NCBI RefSeq assembly: GCF_014649915.1
Contig: NZ_BMTY01000001.1
Coordinates: 278,644 to 342,643, forward strand
Length of the DNA: 64,000 bases
Reading direction: 5' to 3'
Source of the DNA: Streptomyces toxytricini
Lineage (GTDB): Bacteria; Actinomycetota; Actinomycetes; Streptomycetales; Streptomycetaceae
Part shown: in pieces, positions 46,507-56,061 of the stretch
Layout of the letters: each line of letters opens with the position of its first letter
How positions within the stretch are numbered: the first letter of the stretch is position 1
The notes under the pieces: generated by a model
The model's database searches: none
What the model saw: the letters and a program-made list of their open reading frames with translations, nothing else
What the model was told of the DNA's origin: nothing
Position numbers and translations under genes: made by a program

Positions 46507-46857
46507 CTATTCGGGGAACTCGCCGGCCATGGCCGCGGCGAGCCGCAGGTGGGGCGCCGCCTCGGCGGTGCGGCCCTGCCGCTGAAGGGTGCGGCCGAGC
46601 AGCAGCCGGGCGTAGTCCTCCACCGGCCAGCGCTCCAGGATGGCGCGGAGCTCCCCCTCGGCGCGGGCCAGCCGGGCGGAGTGGTAGTACGCGCGGGCCA
46701 GCAGCAGCCGCGGCGCGAGCTGCTCGGGCGCCTCGCCGGCCAGCCCCTCCAGGATCTCCACGGCCGGCCCGTACTCCTTCGCGTCGAAGAAGAGCCGGGC
46801 GCGCGCCCAGCGCTCGGCCGCCGTCCCGTGCTCGAAGTACGTGCTGCGCGCGTCCAT
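46507..46857 (-). CDS. Tetratricopeptide-repeat protein
   Basis: The 116-residue protein consists of about three TPR units (AAERWARARLFFDAKEYGPA, APRLLLARAYYHSARLARAE, YARLLLGRTLQRQGRTAEAA). Small stand-alone TPR proteins usually scaffold protein contacts; the partner is unknown. GGAAGGGA 5 bases upstream supports ATG 46857. It is divergent from the pirin gene. Confidence 0.8.
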   Translation of the reverse strand: MDARSTYFEHGTAAERWARARLFFDAKEYGPAVEILEGLAGEAPEQLAPRLLLARAYYHSARLARAEGELRAILERWPVEDYARLLLGRTLQRQGRTAEAAPHLRLAAAMAGEFPE

Positions 46858-46950
46858 CGCGTCCCTTCCGCTGTCCGGATGCTTCCGACGCCCCCTCCAA
46901 CGCAGGGTCGGACCCGTGCATTCCATGGGGTGTGGCGGGGCCGCCGGTAC

Positions 46951-46956
46951 TAAGTT
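46951..46956 (+). promoter_or_regulatory. Probable -10 element (TAAGTT) before the pirin gene
   Basis: TAAGTT fits TANNNT and ends 6 bases before ATG 46963. The intervening GGGGGC could serve as a very short ribosome site, but the spacing fits a leaderless message. Confidence 0.4.
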
Positions 46957-46962
46957 GGGGGC

Positions 46963-47928
46963 ATGAGCAATCTCGAGCGCCAGCCGGCCCTCTCCGCCTG
47001 CGGCGGCCGCGGCTTCGTCGTGGCCGAACCGGTCCGTGAGCTCCTCAGCCCCCGGACGGTCAAGCTGGGCGAGTCCTCCGAGGTCCGCCGCCTCCTGCCG
47101 AACCTGGGCCGCCGCATGGTGGGCGCCTGGTGCTTCGTCGACCACTACGGCCCCGACGACATCGCCGGCGAGCCCGGCATGCAGGTCGCGCCCCACCCGC
47201 ACACGGGGCTCCAGACCGTGAGCTGGCTGCACGACGGCGAGGTCCTGCACCGCGACAGCACGGGCAGCCTGCAGACGATCCGCCCGCGCGAGCTCGGCCT
47301 GATGACCTCCGGCCGCGGCATCAGCCACTCCGAGGAGAGCCCCCGCGACCACGGCCGCCTCCTGCACGGCGCCCAGCTGTGGGTGGCCCTCCCCGACGCC
47401 CACCGCCACGTCGAGCCGCACTTCCAGCACCACGCGGCCCTCCCGCGCGTGACCGCGTCCGGGGTGGACGCCACGGTCATCCTGGGCACCCTGGACACGG
47501 CGACCTCGCCCGGGACGGCGTACAGCCCGATCGTCGGCGCGGACATCGCCCTCGCGGAGGGCACCGACGCGAAGCTGCCGCTGGAGCCGGACTTCGAGTA
47601 CGCGGTCCTGTCGATGTCGGGCGAAGCCCACGCCGACGGCGTCCCGCTCCTGCCCGGTTCGATGCTCTACCTCGGCTGCGGCCGCACGGAACTCCCCCTC
47701 CGCGCCACGTCGGACGCCGGCCTGATGCTCCTGGGCGGCGAACCGTTCGAGGAGGAGATCGTGATGTTCTGGAACTGGATCGGCCGCTCCCACGAGGACA
47801 TCGCCCAGGCCCGCGAGGACTGGATGAACGGGACGCGCTTCGGCGAGGTGAAGGGCTACGACGGCCCTCCGATCCCGGCCCCGGAGCTGCCCCCCACCCA
47901 CCTCAAGCCCAGGGGAAGGGTTCGCTGA
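46963..47928 (+). CDS. Pirin-family protein
   Basis: The 321-residue bicupin has the pirin N-domain motifs CFVDHYGPDDI, APHPHTGLQTVSWLHDGEV (metal-binding His residues) and the continuing SGRGISHSEESP with further His/Glu ligands. The C-terminal cupin is present. Pirins act as quercetinase-like dioxygenases or as regulators of central metabolism; no partner gene indicates which. It is transcribed rightward and is followed by a scarred region. Confidence 0.9.
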   Translation: MSNLERQPALSACGGRGFVVAEPVRELLSPRTVKLGESSEVRRLLPNLGRRMVGAWCFVDHYGPDDIAGEPGMQVAPHPHTGLQTVSWLHDGEVLHRDSTGSLQTIRPRELGLMTSGRGISHSEESPRDHGRLLHGAQLWVALPDAHRHVEPHFQHHAALPRVTASGVDATVILGTLDTATSPGTAYSPIVGADIALAEGTDAKLPLEPDFEYAVLSMSGEAHADGVPLLPGSMLYLGCGRTELPLRATSDAGLMLLGGEPFEEEIVMFWNWIGRSHEDIAQAREDWMNGTRFGEVKGYDGPPIPAPELPPTHLKPRGRVR

Positions 47929-47985
47929 CCTTCCTCTTCGCCGGGGACTCTCACGCAGGTGATCGGCCGTGGCCGTCCGCCGAGT

Positions 47986-48120
47986 TCATTTGGAGGGTGC
48001 TGCCTGCAGGCGGCAGTGGACGTCGACGATTCCCTCGACGGATCGGGTGAGGCGTTCGGCGAGGGGGATCCGGTCCTCGTCTCTCACCTGGCCGGTCAGG
48101 GTGGCGATGCCGTGGAACGC
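47986..48120 (-). pseudogene. BON-domain fragment (C-terminal end of a CBS/BON-type protein)
   Basis: Minus-strand reading from about 48120 to a TGA at 47986-47988 gives about 44 residues that match a BON domain: [20 protein letters not shown] followed by [16 protein letters not shown]. The 5' part is missing; upstream of the fragment the minus strand runs into the P-type ATPase remnant read on the other strand. The two broken genes abut at about 48.11 kb. Confidence 0.6.
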
Positions 48121-49044
48121 ATCGTCTTCGCGCGTTCCTCACCCGAGACCAAGCTGAAGGTGGCCGACGCGTTGCGGAGCCGCGGACAGATCGTGGCCAT
48201 GACCGGCGACGGCGTGAACGATGCTCCCGCCCTGCACCGCGCCCACATCGGCGTGGCCATGGGACGCTCGGGCACGGACGTGGCCCGCGAGGCATCGACC
48301 ATGGTCCTGACGGACGACAACTTCGCCACCATCGTCACGGCGATCGAATCCGGGCGCCGGGTCTACGACAACGTCCGCAAGTTCATCGTCTACATCTTCG
48401 CCCACCTCACCCCGGAGGTCGTCCCCTTCCTCGTCTTCGCCCTCTCCGGCGGGGCCGTACCCCTGCCCTTGACCGTGCTCCAGATCCTCGCCATCGACCT
48501 CGGCACCGAGACCCTCCCCGCCCTCGCCCTCGGGCGCGAACGCGCCGAACCGGGCGTCATGAACCGCCCGCCCCGGCCCAGCACCCAAGGCGTGATCAAC
48601 AAAGACATGCTGATCCGCAGTTGGGGCTGGCTCGGCACCGTCTCCGCCGTCTTGGTCATGACCGCGTTCTTCTACGTCCTCTGGCGTGCGGGCTGGCAGC
48701 CCGGAGAACCGACCGGGCCGGGCACACCGCTCCACGACGCCTACCTCACCGCCACCACGGCAACCTTCGCGGGCATCGTCACCTGCCAGGTCGGCACCGC
48801 GATCGCGGCCCGCACCGACCACGCCGCCCTGCGCGACATCGGCCTCTTCACCAACCCCCTGCTGCTGGCGGGCATCGCGTTCGAACTCGCCTTTACTGCC
48901 GCCCTCGTCTACGTGCCGCCGCTCCAGCACCTTTTCGGCACCGCGGCCCTCCCTCTGGACGTCGTCCTCCTCATCGCCGCCTTCCCGCCGCTGGTCTGGG
49001 GAACCGACGAGATCCGCCGCTGGTCCCGTCGCCGTCACCAGTGA
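48112..49044 (+). pseudogene. P-type cation ATPase, C-terminal third only
   Basis: The reading frame from about 48112 gives the hinge and C-terminal membrane part of a P2-type ATPase: [20 protein letters not shown], the conserved [13 protein letters not shown] near its start, then four to six membrane helices ([39 protein letters not shown]). The phosphorylation site DKTGT, the nucleotide-binding domain and the first helices are absent, and no ribosome site precedes GTG 48112. It cannot be a working pump. The frame itself is still open for 310 codons, so the truncation looks recent. Confidence 0.85.
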
Positions 49045-49319
49045 TCCCGAGGCCACCCACCGGAGGAACGCCATGGCGCACGCGGGAACCGGCGCGAGTC
49101 CCGGGCCGAGCGCACGTCAGGCCCCGACAGCCGTGCCAGGCATGTAAAACAAGACAACCTGGCACCCGTGGCGAACGCGCGTAGACCTCCATCTGCCACA
49201 GAAGCCGGTGGGCTGGCCTCCCGGGTTGTCGAGGCGGTCAAATGGCTGAATGTTGAACTATTGGCTGACAAGCGCACTACGGTTGCGGAGGTTGTTGTTC
49301 CACCGAGAGGAAACCCCTC
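49045..49319. other. Intergenic stretch after the ATPase remnant, with a 24-codon ORF
   Basis: About 275 bases with lower GC, especially 49230-49300. It contains a tiny ORF 49073-49147 (24 residues, MAHAGTGASPGPSARQ...) with a strong GGAGG 7 bases upstream; it may be a truncated gene start left by the rearrangement. A possible promoter for the next gene is TTGAAC at 49254 with TACGGT 19 bases further on. Nothing else is recognised. Confidence 0.35.
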
Positions 49320-50609
49320 ATGAGCACTGCCGAAGCCCCGAGAGCGGCCTTCATCCTCACGGGCTACCGCCCCGAGGACGGCTTCTTGGCCGCCGAACTG
49401 AATCCGCCCCCAGCCGAGTACGTCTGGCACGACAGGGGTGCCGAGCAGCAGGAACAGCGGTACGGCCCCGGAGTGGGGTACCAGCAATGGCTGGCCGTCG
49501 ACGCCTGCACCGGCGCGGTCTGGTTCGGGGATGTCGACTGGCGGGCTCCGCGCGAAGACGTGGAAGGCAGGCTTCCGGGTGTACCGCGCAAGGCCCTGGG
49601 CGACGGCATGCTGCCGGCCCCCGGGGTGCTGGTGCAGCTCCTGAGCCACATGACACACGACGAGCAGCGCGGCTGCTCCTGGCGCTTCTTCACCGCCCGG
49701 GAGTTGCATGCGCTCGCACTGCGCGTCCTGCCGGCCGTTCAGCGGCTCGTCGACTCGATCCACCGGACGGGGCCGGACGAAGAGCTGGAGTGGTCCGCCG
49801 AAGCGGCCACCGCATGGGAAGACATCGAGCGGGTCGCCACCCACACCTTCCAGGTTTCCGGAGCGGTCGACTGGCCCAGGCTCCGTACGGCTCCCGTCCC
49901 CCCGTGGCGGGTCGAGGTCGGCGCCTTCCTCGAGAGCAACCCCGACCTGTGCGACCCCGCCTGGGCGGTGGCCACCGACGCGGAGCTCGACGCCTTTGCT
50001 GACTACCGGCCCGACTCGGGCTACGGCGGCGTCCCGGGACGTGTCTGCCTCGCCGCCGGTCGGCAGATCGAGGACGGTTTCACCTTCTACGGCCACCGTG
50101 CCGCCCTGTACGCCCACCGCGCGCGAGCCTGCGGTGGCCGTACCCCGACGGACGCCCGCACGTGGCTTGAGACGACGGAGGCCGGCAGGAGCGCCTGGGA
50201 GGCGGCCAAACCCCTCGGGGCCACCCTCGCCGACGTGCCGGACTGCGTCCTGTCCCTGCTGGCCGAAGGATTCCACAGCGCCGCGCAGGAGGAGGGGCTG
50301 GCTCTGATGGGACTGCCCGCCCACCTGCGGACGCTGCGCGCCGAGGAACGGGAGGCCGTCGACCGGCAGCTCGTCCGCGAAGGCGAGGAGGTCGAACGCC
50401 TGGAGAACGTCCTCAGGGAGTTCCGGGCCGCACGCAACCGCACCGTGACCCGGATCCTGGCGTGGGCCGACGGGCGCAGCGACGAAGAGATAGCCCGCCT
50501 GGCCTCCACCTCCGCGGACCTCGTCGGCGACTGGCGCGCCCGCCTGGGCGACGAGCAGACCTCCCGGGATGCGGGAAGCCTCTCTCGCCGGGTTCCCGGC
50601 GACTCTTGA
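49320..50609 (+). CDS. Unrecognised 429-residue protein
   Basis: I do not recognise this family. The protein has no signal peptide or membrane helices and looks soluble and globular, with many Trp residues. Residues about 335-375 are a charged helix (AEEREAVDRQLVREGEEVER), and the last 50 residues (RILAWADGRSDEEIARLAST) resemble a helix-turn-helix, as in small sigma or regulator tails. GAGAGGA precedes ATG 49320. The next gene, a FadR-type regulator, follows 65 bases later on the same strand but belongs to the asparagine operon. Confidence 0.7.
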   Translation: MSTAEAPRAAFILTGYRPEDGFLAAELNPPPAEYVWHDRGAEQQEQRYGPGVGYQQWLAVDACTGAVWFGDVDWRAPREDVEGRLPGVPRKALGDGMLPAPGVLVQLLSHMTHDEQRGCSWRFFTARELHALALRVLPAVQRLVDSIHRTGPDEELEWSAEAATAWEDIERVATHTFQVSGAVDWPRLRTAPVPPWRVEVGAFLESNPDLCDPAWAVATDAELDAFADYRPDSGYGGVPGRVCLAAGRQIEDGFTFYGHRAALYAHRARACGGRTPTDARTWLETTEAGRSAWEAAKPLGATLADVPDCVLSLLAEGFHSAAQEEGLALMGLPAHLRTLRAEEREAVDRQLVREGEEVERLENVLREFRAARNRTVTRILAWADGRSDEEIARLASTSADLVGDWRARLGDEQTSRDAGSLSRRVPGDS

Positions 50610-50645
50610 CAGCCCTGCTCGGCAGCCCCCAAGATCAGGCCGTGA

Positions 50646-50668
50646 ACCTGTCAGACAGCCAGACAGGT
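50646..50668. promoter_or_regulatory. Inverted repeat ACCTGTC-N9-GACAGGT before the FadR-type regulator
   Basis: Perfect 7-base arms (50646-50652 and 50662-50668) separated by 9 bases; the left arm and its neighbour also contain TGTCAGACA. It lies 6 bases before ATG 50675, so it overlaps the leader of the regulator-permease operon. This is the expected place for an autoregulatory operator. Confidence 0.65.
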
Positions 50669-50674
50669 GGTGGG

Positions 50675-51373
50675 ATGCCGCGGCGCGTGAGCGCGATGGA
50701 AGCGGTGTTCGGCCACCTGCGCACCGCCATCGAGCGCGGTGAGTATGCAGTGGGGGACAAGCTCCCCTCCGAAGCCGAGCTGTGCCGCACTCTCGAGGTG
50801 AGCCGGCCCGTTCTGCGCGAGGCGCTCCGCGCCTTGCAGGCCATGGGCCTGACCGTCTCGAAGACGGGCAAGGGAACCTTCGTCGTGGCGAACACGGTCG
50901 AGGACCCGACCTTCGGCGACTACGCCGCCAGCGACCTGCTCGAGGTACGCCGACACGTCGAGATCCCGGTCGCCGGGTACGCCGCGCTGCGCCGCACACC
51001 GGAAGACCTGGACCACCTGGCCCACCTGCTGGACCGGATGGAGCAGGAGACCGACACCACGGCATGGGTGGCCCTCGACACCGTCTTCCACCTTGCGGTC
51101 GCCGAGGCCTCCCGCAACCCGGTCTTCCGCCGCGTCATCGAGGAGATCCGCGACGCACTGGCGCGCCAGTCGACCTTCCTCAACGAGCTGGGCGGCCGCC
51201 GCGAGCAGTCCAACTGCGAGCACCGGGCGATCTACGAGGCGCTGATCGACGGTTGCGAACCGGACGCGGTCGAGGCCATGTCCCACCACCTCCACAGGGT
51301 CGAGACGACCCTGACCGACATCGTGCACCCCAAGCGCACGGACAGCCCCACGGAAGGCGGACCCGAGGCGTGA
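50675..51373 (+). CDS. FadR/GntR-family regulator of the asparagine operon
   Basis: The 232-residue protein has a GntR winged helix ([46 protein letters not shown]) and an FCD effector domain with the metal/ligand residues pattern [10 protein letters not shown] and [12 protein letters not shown]. It is followed by an amino-acid permease, asparaginase and aspartase, so it likely senses asparagine, aspartate or fumarate. ATG 50675 is chosen because GTG 50642 would put the operator inside the gene. The stop overlaps the permease start (GTGA). Confidence 0.85.
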   Translation: MPRRVSAMEAVFGHLRTAIERGEYAVGDKLPSEAELCRTLEVSRPVLREALRALQAMGLTVSKTGKGTFVVANTVEDPTFGDYAASDLLEVRRHVEIPVAGYAALRRTPEDLDHLAHLLDRMEQETDTTAWVALDTVFHLAVAEASRNPVFRRVIEEIRDALARQSTFLNELGGRREQSNCEHRAIYEALIDGCEPDAVEAMSHHLHRVETTLTDIVHPKRTDSPTEGGPEA

Positions 51374-52800
51374 GCGAGCAGTTCCTCGAAGACGGAAGGC
51401 GCCCCGCCCCCCGTCACGTCGACGCCGGCTACAGCAAGTCGCTGCAGCCCCGGCACGTCAACATGATCGCCATCGGCGGTGCCATCGGCACCGGGCTCTT
51501 CCTCGGTGCGGGCGGCCGGCTCGCCGAGGCCGGGCCCTCGCTGTTCATCGCCTACGCCGTCTGCGGCATCTTCGCGTTCCTCGTCGTGCGGGCGCTCGGC
51601 GAGCTCGTCCTGTACCGGCCGTCGTCCGGCGCCTTCGTGTCCTACGCCCGCGAGTTCCTGGGCGAGAAGGGCGCCTACACCGCAGGCTGGATGTACTTCC
51701 TCAACTGGGCCACCACCGGAATCGCCGACATCACGGCCGTGGCCGTGTACACCCACTACTGGGGTCTGTTCTCCGACGTCCCGCAGTGGGTGATCGCCCT
51801 CAAGGCCCTGACCGTCGTCCTCGCCGTGAACCTCATCTCCGTGAGGATCTTCGGAGAACTGGAGTTCTGGTTCGCCATCGTCAAGGTCGGCGCCCTCGTG
51901 GTGTTCATGGCCCTCGGAATCTTCCTCCTGGTCACCCGCCACCCCGTCGACGGCGCCGTACCGGGACCCTCCCTGATCACCGACAACGGCGGGATCTTTC
52001 CCAACGGCCTGCTGCCCATGCTGCTGATCGTCCAGGGCGTCGTCTTCGCCTACGCCTCCGTGGAGCTGGTCGGCGTCACGGCCGGCGAGACCGAGAACCC
52101 CGAGAAGATCATGCCCAAGGCGATCAACTCGATCATGTGGCGCGTGGGCCTCTTCTACGTGGGCTCGGTCGTGCTGTTGTCGATGCTGATGCCGTGGAAC
52201 GGCTACAGCGCCGACCAGAGCCCGTTCGTGACCGTGCTCTCCCACATCGGCGTCCCCGCCGCCGGCGGCGTGATGAACCTCGTCGTCCTCACCGCGGCCA
52301 TGTCCTCGCTCAACTCCGGCCTCTACTCCACCGGCCGCATCCTGCGCTCGATGGCCGCCAACGGCTCCGCCCCCCGCTTCACCGCCCGCATGAGCCGCAC
52401 CCAGGTGCCCTACGGCGGCATCCTGCTCACCAGCGGCGTGTGCGTCCTCGGAGTCGGCCTCAACTTCGTGGTGCCCGACGACGCGTTCGAGATCGTCCTC
52501 AACCTCGCCGCCCTCGGCATCCTCTCCACCTGGGGCATGATCATGGTCTGCCACCTGCTCTTCTGGCGGAAGACCCGTGACGGCGAACTCACCCGTCCTG
52601 TCTACCGTCTGCCCGGCTCTCCGTGGACCCAGATCATCACCCTGGCCTTCCTCGCCTCCGTCCTGGTCCTGATGTACGCCGACGGCGGGGCGGGACGCAC
52701 CACCGTGCTGTGCGTGCCGCTGATCGCCGGAACGCTCGTGGCCGGCTGGTACGCGATCCGCGGCCGCCGGGCACGCGCCGCCGCCAAGAGCAGCAGCTGA
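51370..52800 (+). CDS. Amino-acid permease, asparagine (AnsP-like) group
   Basis: The 476-residue protein is an APC-superfamily transporter with 12 membrane helices: [20 protein letters not shown] near residue 30, [40 protein letters not shown]. It belongs to the AAT family (AnsP, CycA, GabP); operon context points to asparagine. It begins at GTG 51370, overlapping the regulator stop, and feeds the asparaginase encoded 98 bases downstream. Confidence 0.85.
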   Translation: MSEQFLEDGRRPAPRHVDAGYSKSLQPRHVNMIAIGGAIGTGLFLGAGGRLAEAGPSLFIAYAVCGIFAFLVVRALGELVLYRPSSGAFVSYAREFLGEKGAYTAGWMYFLNWATTGIADITAVAVYTHYWGLFSDVPQWVIALKALTVVLAVNLISVRIFGELEFWFAIVKVGALVVFMALGIFLLVTRHPVDGAVPGPSLITDNGGIFPNGLLPMLLIVQGVVFAYASVELVGVTAGETENPEKIMPKAINSIMWRVGLFYVGSVVLLSMLMPWNGYSADQSPFVTVLSHIGVPAAGGVMNLVVLTAAMSSLNSGLYSTGRILRSMAANGSAPRFTARMSRTQVPYGGILLTSGVCVLGVGLNFVVPDDAFEIVLNLAALGILSTWGMIMVCHLLFWRKTRDGELTRPVYRLPGSPWTQIITLAFLASVLVLMYADGGAGRTTVLCVPLIAGTLVAGWYAIRGRRARAAAKSSS

Positions 52801-52898
52801 CCCGGACGGCGTCCGCTGCACGATCCGCGCAGCCGGCGCACCGCCACCGACACAAGCCCCCATCGGCTCGAACCAGCACACACTCGAAGGAGGCACTG

Positions 52899-53915
52899 AT
52901 GCGCAGCGCACCCCTCGTGGACGCGCCCGGCATCCGGGAGCCCCTGCACGCACCCGTCGCCCACGTCACCCGAGGCGGCGTCATCGAGGGCATCCATTAC
53001 GGCTCGCTCGTCGTCCTCGGCCGGGACGGCGAGGTCCGCTTCGCCCTCGGCGACACCGAGGCGGCCTGCTACCCCCGCTCGGCCCTCAAGCCCGTCCAGG
53101 CGGCCGCCATGGTGCGGGCCGGCCTGCCCCTCGACGGCGCCCTGCTCTCCCTCGCCATGGGCAGCCACTCCGGCGAGGAACGCCACCTCGCCGGGGTCCG
53201 GCGGATCCTGGCGCTGGCCGGCGCCACCGAGGAGGACCTGGGCAACGTCCCGGACCTTCCTGGCGATCCGGCCGTTCGGGACACCTGGACGCGGCAGGGG
53301 CGCCCCCCTTCCCGTCTCGCCCAGAACTGCTCCGGCAAGCACGCCGCGATGCTGTACACCTGCGTCCTGGCCGGCTGGCCCCTGGAGACCTACCTCGACC
53401 CCGCCCACCCGCTCCAGAGGACGATCGCCGAGGTCGTCGAGGAGCTCACCGGCCAGCGCACCGCGAACGTCACCGTCGACGGCTGCGGCGCCCCGCTGTT
53501 CTCGGTCTCCCTGCACGGCTTGGCCCGCGCCGCCGCCCGCATCGCCACCGCGGCGCCGGGCACGGCCGAGCACAGGGTGGCGGATGCCCTGCGCAGCCAC
53601 CCCGAGATGGCCTCCGGCACCGGCCGGGACGTCGCCGACCTCATGCGCGCCGTGCCCGGGCTGCTCGCCAAGGACGGCTTCGAGGGCGTCCAGGTCGCCG
53701 CTCTCCCCGACGGCCGGGCCGTGGCCGTGAAGATCGCCGACGGGGCGGACCGCGCGCGCATCCCCGTGACGGCCGCAGCCCTGGCCGTGGCGGGAGCCGA
53801 CCCGCGACTGCTCGCCCGGTTCACGGAGCAACCCGTCACCGGCGGCGGCCGGCTGCTCGGTGCCATCCGGCCGGTGCCGGAACTGGCCCCGGCAGCCGCC
53901 CCCGCACCCGCCTGA
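52899..53915 (+). CDS. L-asparaginase, AnsA type II (Rhizobium-type)
   Basis: The 338-residue protein is of the Rhizobium-type asparaginase family, unrelated to the E. coli AnsA/B fold: HVTRGGVIEGIHYGSLVVLG, YPRSALKPVQAAAMVRAG, SHSGEERHL, NCSGKHAAMLYTC and VDGCGAPLFSVSL. It hydrolyses asparagine to aspartate and ammonia. AAGGAGG precedes ATG 52899. It lies between permease and aspartase and so completes import, deamidation and deamination of asparagine. Confidence 0.9.
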   Translation: MRSAPLVDAPGIREPLHAPVAHVTRGGVIEGIHYGSLVVLGRDGEVRFALGDTEAACYPRSALKPVQAAAMVRAGLPLDGALLSLAMGSHSGEERHLAGVRRILALAGATEEDLGNVPDLPGDPAVRDTWTRQGRPPSRLAQNCSGKHAAMLYTCVLAGWPLETYLDPAHPLQRTIAEVVEELTGQRTANVTVDGCGAPLFSVSLHGLARAAARIATAAPGTAEHRVADALRSHPEMASGTGRDVADLMRAVPGLLAKDGFEGVQVAALPDGRAVAVKIADGADRARIPVTAAALAVAGADPRLLARFTEQPVTGGGRLLGAIRPVPELAPAAAPAPA

Positions 53916-53969
53916 CCGCACAGACCGCCGGAATCCGGCCACCACCTCAGGAAGAGGACCCGCACACCC

Positions 53970-55379
53970 ATGACCGCCGCCACCCGCAGGGAACACGACC
54001 TGCTCGGAGACCGCGACGTTCCCGCGGACGCCTACTGGGGCGTCCACACCCTGCGCGCCACCGAGAACTTCCCCATCACCGGCACCCCCATATCCACCTA
54101 CCCGCACCTCATCGACGCCCTCGCCGCCGTCAAGGAGGCCGCCGCCCTGGCCAACGAGGAGCTCGGCCTGCTGGAGGCCTCCAAGGCCGCCGCGATCGTC
54201 GCCGCCTGCCAGGAGATCCGCGGCGGGAAGCTGCACGACCAGTTCGTCGTCGACGTCATCCAGGGCGGCGCCGGCACCTCGACGAACATGAACGCCAATG
54301 AGGTCGTCGCCAACCGGGCCCTGGAACTGCTCGGCCACACCAAGGGCGCATACGAGCACCTGCACCCCAACGAGGACGTCAACCTCAGCCAGTCGACCAA
54401 CGACGTCTACCCGACCGCCGTCCGGATCGCCACCGTCTTCGCGGTGCACGGCCTGCTCGACGCCATGGCCGTCCTTCAGGAGGCCTTCACCCGCAAGGCC
54501 GTCGAGTTCCGCGACGTCCTGAAGATGGGACGCACCCAGCTCCAGGACGCCGTGCCGATGACGCTGGGGCAGGAGTTCTCCGCCTTCGCCGTCATGCTCG
54601 ACGAGGACCGCAGCCGGCTCGCGGAAGCCGTGCAGCTGATCCACGAGATCAACCTCGGCGCGACCGCGATCGGCACCGGCCTCAACGCCCCCGCCGGATA
54701 CGCCGAAACGGCCCGCCGCCACCTCGCCGGCATCACGGGCCTGCCCCTGGTCACCGCGGCCAACCTGGTCGAGGCCACGCAGGACTGCGGCGCGTTCGTC
54801 CAGATGTCGGGCGTGCTCAAGCGGATCGCCGTCAAGCTGTCCAAGACGTGCAACGACCTGCGCCTGCTCTCCTCAGGCCCGCGCGCAGGCCTCGGCGAGA
54901 TCAACCTGCCGCCGGTGCAGGCCGGATCGAGCATCATGCCGGGCAAGGTCAACCCGGTGATTCCCGAGGTCGTCAACCAGGTGGCCTTCGAGGTGATCGG
55001 CAACGACGTCGCCGTCACCATGGCCGCGGAGGCGGGACAGCTCCAGCTCAACGCCTTCGAGCCGGTCATCCTCCACTCCCTGTCGGAGTCCGTCACCCAT
55101 CTCCGCGCGGCCTGCCTCACCCTCGCGGAGCGCTGCGTGGCCGGCATCACGGCCAACACCGAGGCGCTGCGCGCGACCGTCGAGAACTCGATCGGCCTGG
55201 TGACCGCCCTGAACCCGCACATCGGGTACACCGCCGCCACCGACATCGCCAAGGAGGCACTCGCCACCGGCCGCGGGGTGGCCGAACTCGTCCTGGACAA
55301 GGGACTGCTCCCGGCCGAGACACTTGCCGCCCTCCTACGGCCCGAAGCGATCGCCGGCCCGCGCGCACACATCGCCTGA
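53970..55379 (+). CDS. aspA: Aspartate ammonia-lyase (aspartase)
   Basis: The 469-residue protein has the fumarase/aspartase signature GSSIMPGKVNPV near residue 320 and the conserved N-terminal YWGVHTLRATENFPITG and NLSQSTNDVYPTA. It turns aspartate into fumarate and ammonia, the last step of the operon. AGGAAGAGG precedes ATG 53970. A perfect hairpin 25 bases after the stop ends the unit. Confidence 0.93.
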   Translation: MTAATRREHDLLGDRDVPADAYWGVHTLRATENFPITGTPISTYPHLIDALAAVKEAAALANEELGLLEASKAAAIVAACQEIRGGKLHDQFVVDVIQGGAGTSTNMNANEVVANRALELLGHTKGAYEHLHPNEDVNLSQSTNDVYPTAVRIATVFAVHGLLDAMAVLQEAFTRKAVEFRDVLKMGRTQLQDAVPMTLGQEFSAFAVMLDEDRSRLAEAVQLIHEINLGATAIGTGLNAPAGYAETARRHLAGITGLPLVTAANLVEATQDCGAFVQMSGVLKRIAVKLSKTCNDLRLLSSGPRAGLGEINLPPVQAGSSIMPGKVNPVIPEVVNQVAFEVIGNDVAVTMAAEAGQLQLNAFEPVILHSLSESVTHLRAACLTLAERCVAGITANTEALRATVENSIGLVTALNPHIGYTAATDIAKEALATGRGVAELVLDKGLLPAETLAALLRPEAIAGPRAHIA

Positions 55380-55403
55380 GACCGCCCGCCGGCCTGCCGG
55401 ACG

Positions 55404-55430
55404 CGCCCCACTCCCCGCAGGAGTGGGGCG
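55404..55430 (+). terminator. Terminator hairpin after aspA
   Basis: Perfect 11-base arms (55404-55414 and 55420-55430, core CCCCACTCC/GGAGTGGGG) with a 5-base loop, starting 25 bases after the aspA stop. Confidence 0.85.
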
Positions 55431-55549
55431 AGCCGGCCACCACGCGCTCGGGCGGGACGGAGGCGGCGGCCTCGGCGAAGGAGCCGCCGGCCTCGGTGGG
55501 GCGTCTCCTCTCCCGCCGCTTTTCGGAGTCGAGGGCGATCCGGGCGTCG

Positions 55550-55775
55550 CCCGGCCGCATGGGCCGCCTCGAGGGCCTTGAGCAGTGCGGTGGCCGCCTT
55601 CGCCACGCGCGCGGCCGGCATCCTGCCCTCCACCCGCAGGTACTCGCTCAGGGAGCACCCCTCCACGAGACGCATCACGATCCACGGAGTACCCTCCTCG
55701 ACCACCACGTCGTGGACGGCCGCGATGTGCGCCTTGTCGCGCGGCTTCGCCGCGTTGCGGGCGTCCCGTGTGGCA
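55550..55775 (-). pseudogene. Ser/Thr protein kinase fragment
   Basis: Minus-strand frame ending near 55550 gives about 75 residues that match the N-lobe to hinge region of PknB-type kinases: ARNAAKPRDKAHIAAVHDVV, then GTPWIVMRLVEGCSLSEYLR and ALLKALEAAHAAG. The Gly-rich loop, catalytic HRD and DFG segments are not present in any frame nearby. It is a remnant. The flanking 55431-55549 and 55776-56061 show no other gene. Confidence 0.55.
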
Positions 55776-56061
55776 CGGGACGCCCCGTCCCCGCCTGGGG
55801 ACCGCCTGTCGCGGTGGTGACGCGGGCCTACCACCAGCGCCGGACCAAGGGTCGGGGCGTGAACACCCCTACAGGGCGCTACACGCAGACGGTGGCCCCG
55901 GCGGACATCCAGCCCCCGCTCAACGCGCTCGGCACCCGGGAAGACGCGCCCACGAGCCCTGGCCGATGACCGTCCCACCCGTCGGCGGCTGACTCCCGGC
56001 ATGGTCCGGCCGGGTAACGTGCGGGAGGTGGGCGGGCGTTGTACGGGGCGGGGGAGGGCTG

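Noticed and set aside
47959..48111. Upstream extension of the P-type ATPase frame to ATG 47959
   Set aside because: The extra residues match nothing in P-type ATPases and this DNA instead encodes BON-domain residues on the other strand.
55859..55969. Short plus-strand frame VNTPTGRYTQTV... after the kinase remnant
   Set aside because: No ribosome site, no family, and inside a decayed region; not supportable as a gene.
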